A DNA stretch of 64,000 nucleotides from Hymenopellis radicata. Lineage: Eukaryota > Basidiomycota > Agaricomycetes > Agaricales > Physalacriaceae. Positions within the stretch are counted from its first letter, which is position 1. The number at the start of each line of letters is the position of its first letter. Shown in pieces: positions 30,541-42,306 of the stretch. The stretch spans positions 248,001 through 312,000 of the forward strand of contig JADNRX010000019.1 in assembly GCA_015501595.1 (NCBI GenBank). Direction: 5' to 3'. A program made the translations under genes and the position numbers. Under the pieces are notes generated by a model. That model saw only the letters and a program-made list of their open reading frames with translations. It made no database searches and had not been told where the DNA came from.

Positions 30541-31143
30541 CAGATCCACTCGTCTGCTTATAGCTCTGCCTCATACCTTGAACTTCTTGTGGCGATGACT
30601 TGTCTCGCGTGAGGTGTCCTTGCTCAACCTCTCTCCCATGGGCATCTGGCATATCGGCTCACGTCTCTGCCCAATACGCGATTGAAAGGCGATAAACGTG
30701 AGATTTTTTCTCATCTGCTTACATGTCAAGTTGACCGATGCGATGTCCACTCGTCTGCTTATAGCTCTGCCTCATACCTTGAACTTCTTGTGGCGATGAT
30801 TGTCTCGCGTGAGGTGTCCTTGCTCAACCTCTCTTCCCATGGGCATCTGACATATCGGCTCACGTCTCTGCCCAATACGCGATTGAAAGGCGATAAACGT
30901 GAGATTTTTTCTCATCTGCTTACATGTCAAGTTGACCGATGCGATGTCCACTCGTCTGCTTATAGCTCTGCCTCATACCTTGAACTTCTTGTGGCGATGA
31001 CTTGTCTCGCGTGAGGTGTCCTTGCTCAACCTCTCTCCCATGGGCATCTGACATATCGGCTCACGTCTCTGCCCAATACGCGATTGAAAGGCGATAAACG
31101 TGAGATTTTTTCTCATCTGCTTACATGTCAAGTTGACCGATGC
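30541..31143. repeat. three tandem copies of a 201-bp unit
   Basis: The unit begins at gatgtccactcgtctgctta and recurs at about 30541, 30742 and 30943, with the next unit start at 31143 diverging at once. Copies are nearly identical, differing by single bases (ctctctccc versus ctctcttccc, atctgg versus atctga, gatgactt versus gatgatt). The open frame at 30682-31014 is a repeat product. Confidence 0.88.
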
Positions 31144-32300
31144 GATGTCCCATTCCGAGTACGCTTACGTGCAGGATCGTAGCGCACCAGCTATGTCCTC
31201 TGTTGCGTTGAGTCGACGTTGTACATGACTGTTTTCTTTGGCTTTTCACGCACACTCGGGGCAGCAAACAGCTGTTTTTATGCCTGGAATTTCTTTTGAT
31301 GGCGACTTGCCTCCTTGTTCCCGCTCGTCTCTTCCATGGGCGTTTGACGCATCTCGGCGACGTCTCGGTCGTAGAAAACTTTTTACTCCCTCTGTGACCG
31401 GTCAGCTTACACCTGCGAGGTATGCGTGGACTCGTGGACGTCAACCTCCAACAGCCAGGTTTCGACTTGGAGTCCACTCGACCGAGGGCGATCTCCTTCA
31501 ACGCCGGTGCTTGACTGTCTCCGGTGTGGATCTTCTTCTGCTTCTCGTCTGCCTTCCAGTCAGCACAATGAGCGGATTTACGTGGGACGAACAGTGGACA
31601 TCGTTTCTTGCTGACTTGCCGCGACTTGGTCAACTCATGTACACTTTGCAGTTTAGTACATGCGGACGCGTGGTCCAGCGAGAGCGCGCCCGCCTGAACG
31701 GCAGCGATTCCATTTTTTTCTGCAAAAAATATACCATTGCTCGGGAAGGACGCCGTGTCTGTCGCTGCTTTCTCTTGTGTAGACTTGTGTGGATCATCAC
31801 TGGCAGCTGTAACTGCGGCTCTGACTAGAAGCTTTTTGATAACTTGGAATTTCTTTTAATGACGACTTGCCTCGTGTGACGTGTTCTTGCTCGTCTCTCC
31901 CGTCTCCGCCAGTGTCCTTTCATCAAGCTTTTCATCCTGTCGACTCGGATGAAGCGCGTTTTATTCACTGTCTCCGCCTAGTTGGTCTTTCCCCATTAAT
32001 CAGTACACGGATAACGTTAGTGAGTGAACAGTGCCGATATCGTCCCACTCAACACGCATGAAGGTCTCAAGGGCTTTCCCTCGATAGGACGCGACGATCG
32101 AGACGCGAATTGAACCGCGGACACGTGCTCGACGCGACCTAAAACTCGCAACCTACGCGTCTTAAGAGGACAAAGAAATGAAAGCTCAATCTTTGAGAGC
32201 AACAACCAGCAGCGTTCTATTCGATACATCAACCCAAAAAAAGAGAAATATAGATACAAAGCCATGTACAACTAATCAACTGGTGAAGAATGAAGCGTTG
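31144..32300. repeat. degenerate relatives of the 201-bp repeat; no clear gene
   Basis: Segments near 31285-31370 (ggaatttcttttgatggcg...cccatgggcg-like) and 31845-31910 (ggaatttcttttaatgacg) resemble part of the 201-bp unit, suggesting older copies. The 196-codon frame at 31238-31828 overlaps this and has no recognisable features, so I do not call it a gene. Confidence 0.4.
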
Positions 32301-32307
32301 CGACGCC

Positions 32308-32939
32308 TCAAACGAGTGTCTGCTTGATAGACTGCGACTCAGCCAAGTCTGAGTAAACTTCGTCCCACTTGGGGAGAGGGGAGCGCCTCGGAATGGGGCC
32401 GTAGCCGCGGAAAGGCTCTTGGGGAGATTTGGGCGTAACGGGAGAACGTGGGGAAAGAGGAGCCGAAGTCGGGGTAAGAGGTGGCGTGTTGGGGGTGTTG
32501 GGCGAGAATGGGGATCGTTGGACAGGAGCAGGCGTGCGGGGAACGACCTTGATAGGCGGAGGAACGTTGAATTTTCCTTTGGCCTTCATGGTGTCAACGA
32601 TCTCCTTGAGACTCAGCTGAGGATGAGCGATAGCGGCTTGAGCGATGAGATCCTGTCGTTTATTAATAAGAAATCATGTCGAATATTCGGAGAAGAAACA
32701 CTCACGTAGGGGTTCTTGGACTTGAGCATAACGGGAGGACGCGGCCTGTTCGCCATTGTGCCGCGGGGCGGATGGGCGGCAGCGGCGGAGCTAAGACGCC
32801 GTGGACGGTTGAAAGAGTCTTCTTTAACGGGAGAAACATTGGATGGCAGACTGGGAAGGAAGCACTGCTCGGTTAACGAGATGTCGCCATAGGCGCAGAG
32901 GGTATGCTCATCCTCCTCATCTGGGATGGTGGGAATCAT
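32308..32939 (-). CDS. hypothetical proline-rich protein
   Basis: About 192 aa from two exons: 32939-32706 and 32652-32308, with a 53-nt intron (GTGAGT...ACAG) joining KNPY to DLIAQAAIAHPQLSLKEIVD in phase. The C-terminal half is rich in SP/TP repeats (SPFSPNTPNTPPLTPTSAP), possible sites for proline-directed kinases. There is no signal peptide or membrane segment. An upstream ATG (about 33029) opens a frame (MYASARRNRASSPEPP) that would join only after a one-base shift, so the start could be further 5'. It resembles nothing I can name. Confidence 0.6.
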
Positions 32940-33029
32940 GGGAGATGAAGGGCGCGGCGTCGGCGAGTACAAGGAGAGCGCGGAGGCTCAGGCGAGGATG
33001 CACGGTTGCGACGGGCGGAGGCGTACATG

Positions 33030-34100
33030 ATGATTCAAGTCAGAGAGGAGAGTCAATGAGAGATCAGTGCGATGCTGGTGGAAAGCGTCTGAGAGAGCAG
33101 CGACTGAGCGAACACTATTTATACTCAGAGCAGCGCGTCAGAGAACAATGGCCTGCAACTAGGGTGGCCTTTGTAGTTCGCATATAGACAGTAGCGCTAT
33201 ATTACCATAATAGTCATACCAGTGCCATTGTTTGGTCGATTGTCCCTGCACTTGCCCTGAGGACGTCCACTATGAATTGAAATCCTGAACAATGGGCCAC
33301 AGAAGTGCTACAGGATGGTCCACAATACAATAGGATAGCGTTTACCCGGAAGGACGGCGGGGACATAGTCAACAGAGAGACACAGCGTAGTCATTAGCAC
33401 AGTAGAGCACATTCCAGAACAGAATACCGGCCTGGCCATTGCGAAGAGACCACTCCTAGTATGGACGTTTGCGGCAAATGCGAAGTGCGATGGATTAGTA
33501 GAGCTTACCAGCGGGTGCCTTTAGATAGAACTAGAGTCAGGGGGCGGAGAAGGATTACTTATCTTCTTCCACGGACGCATATGAAATGTGGAACATGTGA
33601 GGGCACTGAAAATGTGCTGTACGCCGAGGTCCGAGGAGCGGAGGCATGCCTCAAATTTCCTCGTCACATGAGTTTCACGTGCGCGCGTACTTTCGTGCCG
33701 GTTGAACCCGGCCGTTGAAGTTGTCCTCGACCCAGCCACAACCACCGACGTCTTTTTGGTCGTACGAGCTCTCTACCTTCAGGCCTCTCCAGGCACTAGT
33801 CTCTATTCAGCCGTTTGAATGGGGATTCAAGATTGGAAGCATGTTGCAGAGGCTTGGCATGTTGTCCCGAACAGGGAGTACCCACGCACGTTGGTGAACT
33901 GGTCAATACGCGTTTGCTTGGCAGACAACTTCAGCCAGCGATACACCGACCGATATTCTCAGAATTTGTCGCGCCAGGTACATCTTGGACTACCTGCAGC
34001 ACGGTACGTCGGCCGTTGGCAAACGTGCAGCTTCAAACCTCATGCCGGCGACGATACCAAGCCGTATGGCAAGCGCATCATTCTTGAACGTGGGCGGCGG
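33030..34100. other. intergenic region
   Basis: About 1.1 kb between the divergent hypothetical gene and the alkaline phosphatase gene. An 85-codon frame at 33461-33718 contains CGKC and CGTC motifs but has no start context or splice partners, so I leave it uncalled. Confidence 0.4.
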
Positions 34101-34111
34101 TGGACAGGCTA

Positions 34112-34117
34112 TATAAA
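34112..34117 (+). promoter_or_regulatory. TATA box of the alkaline phosphatase gene
   Basis: TATAAA, in ggctatataaaccgg, lies about 50 nt before the ATG at 34166. Confidence 0.55.
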
Positions 34118-34165
34118 CCGGACCATCTCGAGAATTGATCCTTCGCTTCCGCCATCACGCCCAGA

Positions 34166-37130
34166 ATGCAAAGGAAGATAGCCTCCTTGTTGCTCGGCGC
34201 CAGCACATTTGGTTGGGTCGCTGCACAGACCTTTACGCGTCTCGGGACGTGCCCCACTCTGGGCTGCGTCTTCCCACCTGACCAAGCTAGCTTTCTTCCT
34301 GGTCAATACTTCGACATTCGTCTCGAAGTTCATGCGCCAGTCAACGGAAGCGAGGCGTTTAATGGTGGCGTTGTTGACGAAGACTTCACCTTTTGCATTC
34401 AGGTTGGCGATGGAGAGTGTCAGGACGCGGAGACCTTCTTTCAGGTTTCTGAACCTGAAGTCACAACTTATAACTTCACGTACGTATATCATTTACGCGT
34501 AATCCCGTCCCGTTAACATTGGCGCAGTTGGTTCGAGGATCTCTTCGCGAAAACAGCCAAGTCTCCTTCTATCGTCAATGTTGCTGCAAAGTCCTACCGT
34601 GCTGTGCGTGTCTTCAATCCCATATTCTATGCCCCGTCGAACGAAACTACAGTTGAGCCTCACTAATCCCGGACAATATAAAGCTATTCTCAACTACTAC
34701 GATAATCGCCAAACAGTAGCTACCTGGTTTGTGCGCGAGACACCCAAAGAGCCTGTTGCGAAAAATGTTCTCTTCTTCATTGGAGATGGTGCGTCCAGTA
34801 ATAGAGATACTCCTCCTGCTTATACCTCTTTGTAGGAATGACGCAGTCTATGATTACCGCAGCTCGACTCATCGCTCACAAATCCATCAACGGTGTCTAC
34901 CAATCCCTCATGCAGATGGACCAAATGGAGGCTCTTGGACAGTAAGTTGGTTGACGTCGTGTTTCATGCATTCTCCTTCTTACCCAGTACTAGCCAAATG
35001 ACCCATTCGATTGACTCCTTCATTACTGATTCGGCTAACTCGGCCACTGCTTTGTATACGGGCAAAAAGTCCACCGTGAATGCCCTAAATGTCTACGTCG
35101 ACAGCGTAAGTGTTCTATTGTTCGATGCCCCACCGAGTCTAACGCAAAGTCTAGTCGGCCGATCCATTCGACGATCCAAAATTCGAAACCATCGCCGAAT
35201 TATTCCGTAGACGCCGCCATGGACCCATTGGGATGGTCTCTACTGCATACATTACTGATGCGACACCTGGTACGTTTTTCTTCCATTGAATGTGTCCATT
35301 TCGCAAATATTCACTCTCTTCAGCCGGTTTGTGTGCGCATACGCGCGCTCGTAAGGCTATCATTCATTGGTAGAAGTCAGCCACGTATAACCGTACTTGA
35401 CAGGTTCCGAGTTAGCCGCCGTTGTGTATGAATATCTCTACGGCCCTCAAGCATACTCTCCCGAGATTGAATGGCCAACTAGCTGCGAGGCTCCAGATGT
35501 CATCTTTGGGTATGTTCCGCTTTGAAACCCTGATTCCAACGCTCCATGTCCTTCCAGAGCGGGAGCTGAACAATTCATTCCTGGTGATGGCTCTCCCGGC
35601 GGTAAAGATTTCTACGCTGCTTTTGCGTCTGAGGGTTACAACGTTGTTTACAACAACACTGAACTCCAAGGGACCGGTAACAACACGAAGACCCTCGGAA
35701 TTTTCGGAAGTACGTTGTATAGCGTTGTGATTGGGCTTCGGATCGCATTGAGACAGCTCTTCAGCTGAGAACTTGTCAAAGTGGGTGGATCGCCAGGTAC
35801 GTCTCCGCCATTTGGGCATGCGACTCGCTGATCCTCTGTAGGTCTATCCCGAGAACCTCGTCGGTTTGGGGAACTCGCCTCTCGGGGATGGTACAGATGC
35901 CCTTGACCAACCCGGTCTCAAGGAGATGACCCTCAAGGCTATTGATATTCTCCATGCACGGTCTCAGGAGAATGGTACTGGATGGTTCATGATGTAAGCG
36001 TTGCTCTCAAAAATCACCGCTTTGTATCAATGGATACATTTATTAGGTCCGAGGCTGCCAGTATCGACAAAGTGGGTCCTCGTGCTTACGAGCCATACTC
36101 AAGTGATCTGACCGTCGTAGATGATGCATGTACTTGATTACGACCGTGCTCTCGGAGAATTGTTGGAGCTTGATGATACGATCCGAGCATCCATGGAGCG
36201 TTAGTGTTCTTCTGTCTGGACCTTTCGCCACGCTCAAAGGTTATAGATCTTGAGGCACTCGGCGAACTAGAGAACACGCTTATTGTCGTTACTGCCGACC
36301 ATGGACATGGCTTTGTGAGTAAAAGAACCCCAAATAGTGAAATCACCTTCTGAATCATCTTCAGGACGTCTACGGTTCTGCGGATACTAAATATCTGAAG
36401 GCGCAGACGACTGACCACGCGAAACGCTCTGCCGGTAAGCGCTGACTGCTTTTCCTCCTCTCGTTACTCAGTGTCCTCAGTTGGCACATATGCAAACTCT
36501 GGATTGAGCGGCTACACTGCCGATCCCGCCGCTCTGCCAAACAACGATACTGTCATCATTGGCTCGCAAGGACCTAACTTCCCTGTGAACTGGGAACCTA
36601 GATACGTCTATGCGGTACGTGCACTCTTGACTTCATAGTCAACACAACCAACCACCGGATATAGGCAGGTCTCAGCGCATTCCCGGATCAGTATGTTTAT
36701 CCGAAATCTGAGAAGTTCGTTTTCCCAACTAATTGCTTCTGTGTAGCCGCGAAGGTTTCGCCATCAATACCGAGGGCCCCAGAGTGCCTGCTACGGAGGG
36801 CGACGATGAAGTCGTCTCAGTCAACCCCGAGGATCAGCCGGATGGCTTTGTTCTTGGTACGCGACTTTCCTTCCATGTAGTACACAGTGTCCTCAATCGT
36901 GCAGACGGCAATCTGCCTCCGGACGTCGACCAAGGGTTCACTCGTTGACGGACGTTTCTGTCTTTGCCAGCGGTCCGGGCTCGGAGAAGTTCCGAGGTGT
37001 TTGTGAGTCTGCATGAGCGCTCCTCCTCGGATGGATGTTGACTTGGTTTAACGTGATAGACAACAGCATTGATATTTTCTTCAAGATGGCCGATGCGTTG
37101 GCTCTTGGAGCGACGGATGATGATTGCTAG
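34166..37130 (+). pseudogene. secreted alkaline phosphatase, 19 exons, two frame breaks
   Basis: Alkaline phosphatase family protein (phosphomonoester hydrolysis; Zn/Mg enzyme). It has a signal peptide (MQRKIASLLLGASTFGWVAAQ), NVLFFIGDGMTQSM (metal-binding Asp), the catalytic serine in SFITDSANSATALYTGKK, the metal-site region TADHGHGFDVYGS, the later His in TTDHAKRSA, and a conserved end, IFFKMADALALG. I placed about 19 exons with short introns (for example 34480-34527, 34789-34835, 35106-35154, 37003-37059). Two breaks remain that splicing does not solve: near 34640 (NETTVEP/LSLTNPG; a loss of about 5 or 2 bases) and near 36937 (DVDQG/VHSLTDV; one G missing from a G run). Either the gene is recently inactivated or these are sequence errors. 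All other exons are intact. Confidence 0.8.
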
Positions 37131-37175
37131 TATATGAAGCGGAATGTTAATGTCCTCAGCACGTCAAATACTGTA

Positions 37176-37419
37176 CCCTTTAATTCAATTCGTCAGGTCT
37201 TGTGACCTGTGACCACGCTGACGAAAAAATTATTTCGTCGCGGCGCCGGAGGTGCCGTGACCAGGAAAAAAAATTCGTCACTTCCACACGATCTTGGGCC
37301 ATTTTTGAGCGAATTTTTAGCCGGTTTGGGATTTTTTTTTCGTCAGATTCGCCGCGGACCGTGACTTGTGTGACATTTCGTCGCTTGTGACCTGTGACTG
37401 ACGAATTGATTGAAAGGGT
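37176..37419. mobile_element. 244-bp MITE, second copy of the pol-disrupting family
   Basis: The ends are CCCTTTAATTCAATTCGTCAG and, inverted, CCCTTTCAATCAATTCGTCAG, with GTGACCTGTGAC just inside, like the 19545-19735 element. TA flanks both sides (37174-37175 and 37420-37421). The inside holds several TTTCGTC/GACGAAA words and A/T runs and has no coding capacity. It lies 45 bp beyond the alkaline phosphatase stop codon. Confidence 0.85.
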
Positions 37420-38165
37420 TACATGAGTACAGGCCTTGGCACCAAAATCGACGGCAGCTTTGGTGTTGTTTGGTCCCCATATTTCGTGGCAGATGACTTG
37501 GGGGAAAGATATTGAGCTCAATTCTTCCCTAAATGTACTGTTTCCTAGTTCAAAATGACTTAAAAATCGATTTCGCAGACAGCCCCGGGAGTGGAATTTT
37601 TTATTTTGTGATTATGGAAAACTCAGACATCGGTAGAGGCAATTTACGGGAAATCCGTTCCCGGGGCTCGATTCGGAATCAAAAAATACATAGACTGCAC
37701 TTTACCAGCTAGAAAACGCCTGCTGTACGCCGTGTAATCCTTCCCCAAGCATGATGGTAGAACAACGCGATCGGACAATGACATCATCACGCGCATCTTC
37801 GACGACACAGTCTTGACGCGTTTTCGCCTAGTTCCGGCAAATGAGGAAACTGTGTGCATTGATCCTGGGAGAGGATCTCCTTAGCTGAAGACAGCATCTG
37901 ATAGGTTGTTGACAACCCCGCCAAAGAAAGTGGCAGGCTGACAGCCATTTGCCGGGTGATTAGATGGTATAAATGGTGACTATATTCATCCTGATATTTA
38001 GTGTATATACTGTACATAGTTTTGAGGACTTACGGCGCGTTTCGAGTCAGTTCTGAAGGCGGGAAGGAGCAAGAGACAGATTTGCCATCGATTCAGTGGG
38101 ATATGCAGGGTGTAAACACGAACAAACAAGCCGCCGGTTTTGGTGCGAAGGCCTGTACTCACTAA
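37420..38165. other. intergenic region, no gene seen
   Basis: About 750 bp with only short frames. I found no exons that would extend the following large frame upstream. Confidence 0.4.
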
Positions 38166-40091
38166 ATGGGCAGGTTGAGGTGTCGGCTTAAATTCCATGC
38201 GTATCAGGCTATGTTATTACCCTGGCATATTGTGCGGAGGGCTGTTGAAAGACGACTTCAGCGCAGCCGCCCCGGTTATTTGCCTTGGGATATGGGACAT
38301 GAGGTCCTACCATTGCCAGTGGATTTCGAAAATCGTTCCGTGGACATGACTTTCAACGAGGTCTCCGTTGATGCGCTAGACTGGCTTTATAATGTGTCGT
38401 CGAATCCTGTTGTGGAGCGCATTGTGATTATGGCCATTGGAGGCCTTCCCGCTTCAGTACAACAGTATGCTGCCTCAACCTGGCGTGACACATGGAATAT
38501 GGCGTTTACGCGTTGGGACATTCTGAAGGAGTCGACCCACTGGCAAAAAGTCAACGAGGTTCTCGCGTGTCTCCCTGGTTCGGAGTGTACTCTCGAGCGA
38601 CTCTTTCGCTCCCATCTCTTCCTTCCAGCACCTGTATACTGGCCTGAAACAATCATTCACAATACAGGAAATGCTCGCTTTGATCTAGCATTGGCGATTA
38701 CGCCAATGGTCCGGAGAACACCAATACAGATCAGGGAGCTATTCATTGAAAGCCACAAAGTTGCTGTCCATCCTCTGGTCTGGAGCAAATTTGTCACCCT
38801 TGCTGCTTTCAACGGTGCTTTTCGTTTGAGTGACCCGAAAGTGACATCTGGTGCCCATGCTCGCTTCATTGCTGTCATGTTACCAGAGTACTACAGCCCT
38901 TCCCCACCAAACGATACTGTCTCTCCCGACACATTGCGACATGCATTAAAAGTGTGTCCCCCGCCCGCTCTCTGGGACTACCTTTTAGAGATGCCGGCGC
39001 TGATGGCCTTTGATGTTGGCCCGTCGTCGTCGTCGTCGACCTCCGTTCGCGCCCTCCTGGCCGCTGCGAAATTCGCATTGCATCACATTGACGAGGGTCA
39101 CACTCTGCCCGAAGTCGACATCGATGTTTCCTCTTTAGCGTCCGAGGCGCAATCTCATTGGACCTTGTTGGAGGCGGTTTTGCGTTATTTGACATCGGTG
39201 TGCTACCATATGGATGAACCGACACTTGTACTCCGAGATGAGGTCATGCAGCTATTGGAACAGATTATAGTGCTTGAAGCATTCAGACATTTGGACAGCC
39301 CTTCCGTACTGATACACCTGCTCGATGGATGTATGTCCTCTATCTTCTCACTTCGCGACACATGTGCTTTATGGAAGCCTTCGTATCCTCTGCGACCTAT
39401 TCATGCACCTCTATTACATATCGCGATGTCTCGCTTGCAGTACAATTTACACTCCGTATGCACCCAACACCCAATGGACTACGTATCCTTCTGTTCCAAT
39501 CTACGATTCGCAAATTATCTGATGGCTACGACACTATATTTAGGCCAACACGAAGCATATTGTCTCTTCGTCCAAGACGAATGGATACAGAGAGTCGGTC
39601 CACTGTGGATAGCAGGATGGGACTGGGCAGGGTTCACGACAGAAGTGTTGTACCCAGCACCGGAAGAACAAATCATTGACAGCTATATTTCCGGTCTCAC
39701 ATCATTGTCGATGGCTGTCTCTCGACAACAGTTTGTCGACCACCTCTACGACCCCGAGAACCTCGCTATCGCCTTGTGTGTCGTCTTTCCCGACGCCGGA
39801 ACGTTGCGGTCGTTGATTGCGCTCAATCCGACACATTCGTCCTGGGATAGGTGTCGCACTCTCCTGGAGAGTATTATAGCCTGGAACCGTAGTCCTGATC
39901 GTGAAAATACAGAGTTTCCAGGCGACTATTTACTTGGCAGCAAGATCGTCCAGTGTTCAGATCGGTCTGTATCTTTGGAGGAGGATATACGCAGGCGGTT
40001 TACGGGTGAGGAGGCTGGAAAGAAGCTTGATATGGCTATGCAAGTCCTCAATGAAAGCCTCCCTGTAGCTGAATCAAGTCGGCCCCAGTGA
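38166..40091 (+). CDS. large hypothetical protein, possibly a 5'-truncated agaricomycete DUF6535-type gene
   Basis: Single uninterrupted frame of 641 codons. The protein is mixed alpha-helical, without signal peptide, transmembrane segment or known catalytic motif. The segment VDALDWLYNVSSNPVVERIVIMAIGGLP (quoted in parts: DALDWLYNVSSN, VIMAIGGLP) recalls the cytosolic C-terminal region of the expanded agaricomycete DUF6535 membrane-protein family. In that family this region follows four N-terminal membrane helices, which are absent here. A poly-Ser run (GPSSSSSTS, near residue 295) comes from a CGT repeat. If the family guess is right, the 5' part was lost; otherwise it is simply an orphan gene. 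Confidence 0.6.
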   Translation: MGRLRCRLKFHAYQAMLLPWHIVRRAVERRLQRSRPGYLPWDMGHEVLPLPVDFENRSVDMTFNEVSVDALDWLYNVSSNPVVERIVIMAIGGLPASVQQYAASTWRDTWNMAFTRWDILKESTHWQKVNEVLACLPGSECTLERLFRSHLFLPAPVYWPETIIHNTGNARFDLALAITPMVRRTPIQIRELFIESHKVAVHPLVWSKFVTLAAFNGAFRLSDPKVTSGAHARFIAVMLPEYYSPSPPNDTVSPDTLRHALKVCPPPALWDYLLEMPALMAFDVGPSSSSSTSVRALLAAAKFALHHIDEGHTLPEVDIDVSSLASEAQSHWTLLEAVLRYLTSVCYHMDEPTLVLRDEVMQLLEQIIVLEAFRHLDSPSVLIHLLDGCMSSIFSLRDTCALWKPSYPLRPIHAPLLHIAMSRLQYNLHSVCTQHPMDYVSFCSNLRFANYLMATTLYLGQHEAYCLFVQDEWIQRVGPLWIAGWDWAGFTTEVLYPAPEEQIIDSYISGLTSLSMAVSRQQFVDHLYDPENLAIALCVVFPDAGTLRSLIALNPTHSSWDRCRTLLESIIAWNRSPDRENTEFPGDYLLGSKIVQCSDRSVSLEEDIRRRFTGEEAGKKLDMAMQVLNESLPVAESSRPQ

Positions 40092-40425
40092 GCCAGCCTG
40101 CTGTCTCATGATTTTGGTGTAGTCGAACAGATGTACGAAATCATAAAACGAAACCTCGAAGTACGACGTTGCACCGTATCGTCCTAATTCCTGAATGAGA
40201 GGCGTCGTCGAGACGGAGGCATGTGGCGTTATGAAAAGACTGTTGAGAAGGCTGCTCGGAGTTTGAATGCGGGATATATACTTACTTCTTCTGAGTTATG
40301 CCCCCCAATACTTATAACGCTTCGGAAACCAAGGCATTAGTCAAAAGAAAGCAAAAAGTCCATTAAAAATGCGCCGAGGATCAATCTATGCAGCGACATG
40401 TACCGTAACTCAACCCGCAAGGCGA

Positions 40426-41086
40426 CTACTGGTCGGCATGGACCCAGAAATCAAACAACTGGTCAAACCCGTTACCGCAGGTAGCAATGTACATGGGATC
40501 ATCAAGCTTGGGCCCCGTCTGAACACAGAAACTGTTGTTCACGTTGATGATCTTGCACCCAAGACCGGCGTAATGACCAGTGCTGTAGTTGGGCGAATCG
40601 CAGGTGCCGCACTCGACGGTCCACATTTGGGAACTACGTGGTACAAGTAAGTTGGGCGTTTCCCTAGAGAGAAACACAACACGTACCCAGCCTTTGCGTC
40701 GCGCGCAACAAGCTCGAGGAGGCTGCTAGAGGTGTGGGACACAACGGAAGCCTTATTGTTGAAGTCGCTACGTATGATTGAGTACTTCTACATCAAGTTC
40801 TAACCGCAAAGCGCACAAACCTGATGGTGTATCCGTCCCCGTCCGAGCGCTCCTCAAAAATGAACTCGGGATAGTCCGGGTTCGTAATACGGAGGCGGGA
40901 CACGACCTCCTCCGAGGAGCCTGAAGAGTAACCTCTAGCCCACTCCCTCTGACCGTTGAGGATGGACATTCCCTTGGAGGAGTCAAAGGCGGGCTTGCAA
41001 GTCCCCGAGCGAGAAGCAACGGGGCTAGCAGAAACCATGCCAAGGGCCGAGAGAGCGAGGACAAGCATGGAGGATGGGGAAAACAT
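40426..41086 (-). CDS. small secreted protein with Cys-rich C-terminal half
   Basis: 184-aa protein from three exons: 41086-40821, 40767-40687 and 40633-40426. Both introns are 53 nt and the joined length is an exact multiple of three. A signal peptide is clear (MFSPSSMLVLALSALGMVSASPVA). The C-terminal exon has six or seven cysteines (VECGTCDSPN, GLGCKIINV, SFCVQTGP, ATCGNGFDQ) and ends in FDFWVHADQ, suggesting a disulphide-bonded, perhaps lectin-like (beta-trefoil-type) fold. The role is unknown; small secreted proteins of this kind are common in wood- and litter-degrading basidiomycetes. Confidence 0.78.
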
Positions 41087-42306
41087 TATGAGTGTTCAAG
41101 AAAAGTAAGGGAACGGTGAAAGTAATCAAGAAGAGGATGAGATTCAGGTCTTGTCTGATTGGGCTTTTATACTGCAGGACGATGGAGAAAATTCCATGTT
41201 TCTTTCAGGACTTGGCTGTACACCGGGGGAACGAGGTGGTTTGGATCAGGATGGCGGCGCTCGGCAGAGCACTATGAAATGTTTGAGCAAGGAGACTTCG
41301 GATTCCTGTGCTCTTGATTGAGCTTGAGTGACTGTGAACTCTGAAGTATACTTGGGGTTCCGTTTCTAGACTGACGGTATAGAATTATGGGTGCATTGGG
41401 CGTGAAGGACGAGTCGAAGGAAGGAATCCCCGATCACCTTTGGCGCTCGGACAATCGGACCGAACTGCCGCAAAGAACTTCAACAAAAACAGTGGTGCCA
41501 TCATGTTCAGCTCTTATGGGGTGAGAGTCCTTGCTTAGACGCAAGGAAACTTGAATAGACCTAGCGTGGTCTGCTTAAATCGCTTTACATTTGTCTCATA
41601 AGACAACCCATTATACTGTACATACATCACGTAGCAAGCCTGTCGCTCCTCTGAGGTCGTACAACAACTTGAGAATCAACTTCGACATCATCTCGAGGTG
41701 CCCACCACTGGCACTGCTCACTAATCTCTACAAGATCATTATCTACCAGAAATTCCCAAAACAAAACGGGGACTTACAGAGCAGCGACGCTATGACTTCC
41801 TCCGCAGAATTTCATGTAATTCCGGTTCTGGAGTCTGCCTCCCGGAGTATGGAGGTACAGTAAACTCACGAATTTCGTGTACTGACGAGCGATAAACCTT
41901 CAGTTTGAGGCGATAATACAGCATGCAAAGGAGAGCAGTCGCTTCCACAACGCCACCTTGGCTCCATTCAATAGGTCGCGGAACGGATGGATTCACTACA
42001 GAACGCATCTACTCTCCGTCGCTCGGAGTCTCAAGGTAATGAGGGCGATGCTCGTCTCCCGTAAGAAATGCGACGATTGGGCTCGATGAGCTCCTGAGAC
42101 TGGGTTATCACTAAGACCACACTATAGCTCTACAGCACGCCAGACGGTGAATGGTAAAATTTTCAGCGCTAACTAGGGTATTCAAGGCAGATTTGATTGG
42201 GGGTGACTAGTAAACTATCAACATATATGATACCGAAAACAACACTTCAAGCGTAAACTTAGACTAAGTAGCAGAGACAACAAATCAAGAGATAAATGTT
42301 CAACTA
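41087..42306. other. 1.2 kb intergenic region, no gene seen
   Basis: Only short frames (for example 41591-41863) without motifs. It separates the secreted-protein gene from the end of the MFS transporter gene. Confidence 0.4.

Noticed and set aside
31238..31828. 196-codon frame as a gene
   Set aside because: It overlaps degenerate copies of the 201-bp repeat, has a long frame on the opposite strand, and shows no domain or splice partners.
33461..33718. 85-codon frame with CGKC and CGTC pairs as a small zinc protein
   Set aside because: The Cys pairs are not followed by a matching pattern, there is no promoter or intron signal, and the opposite strand is equally open.
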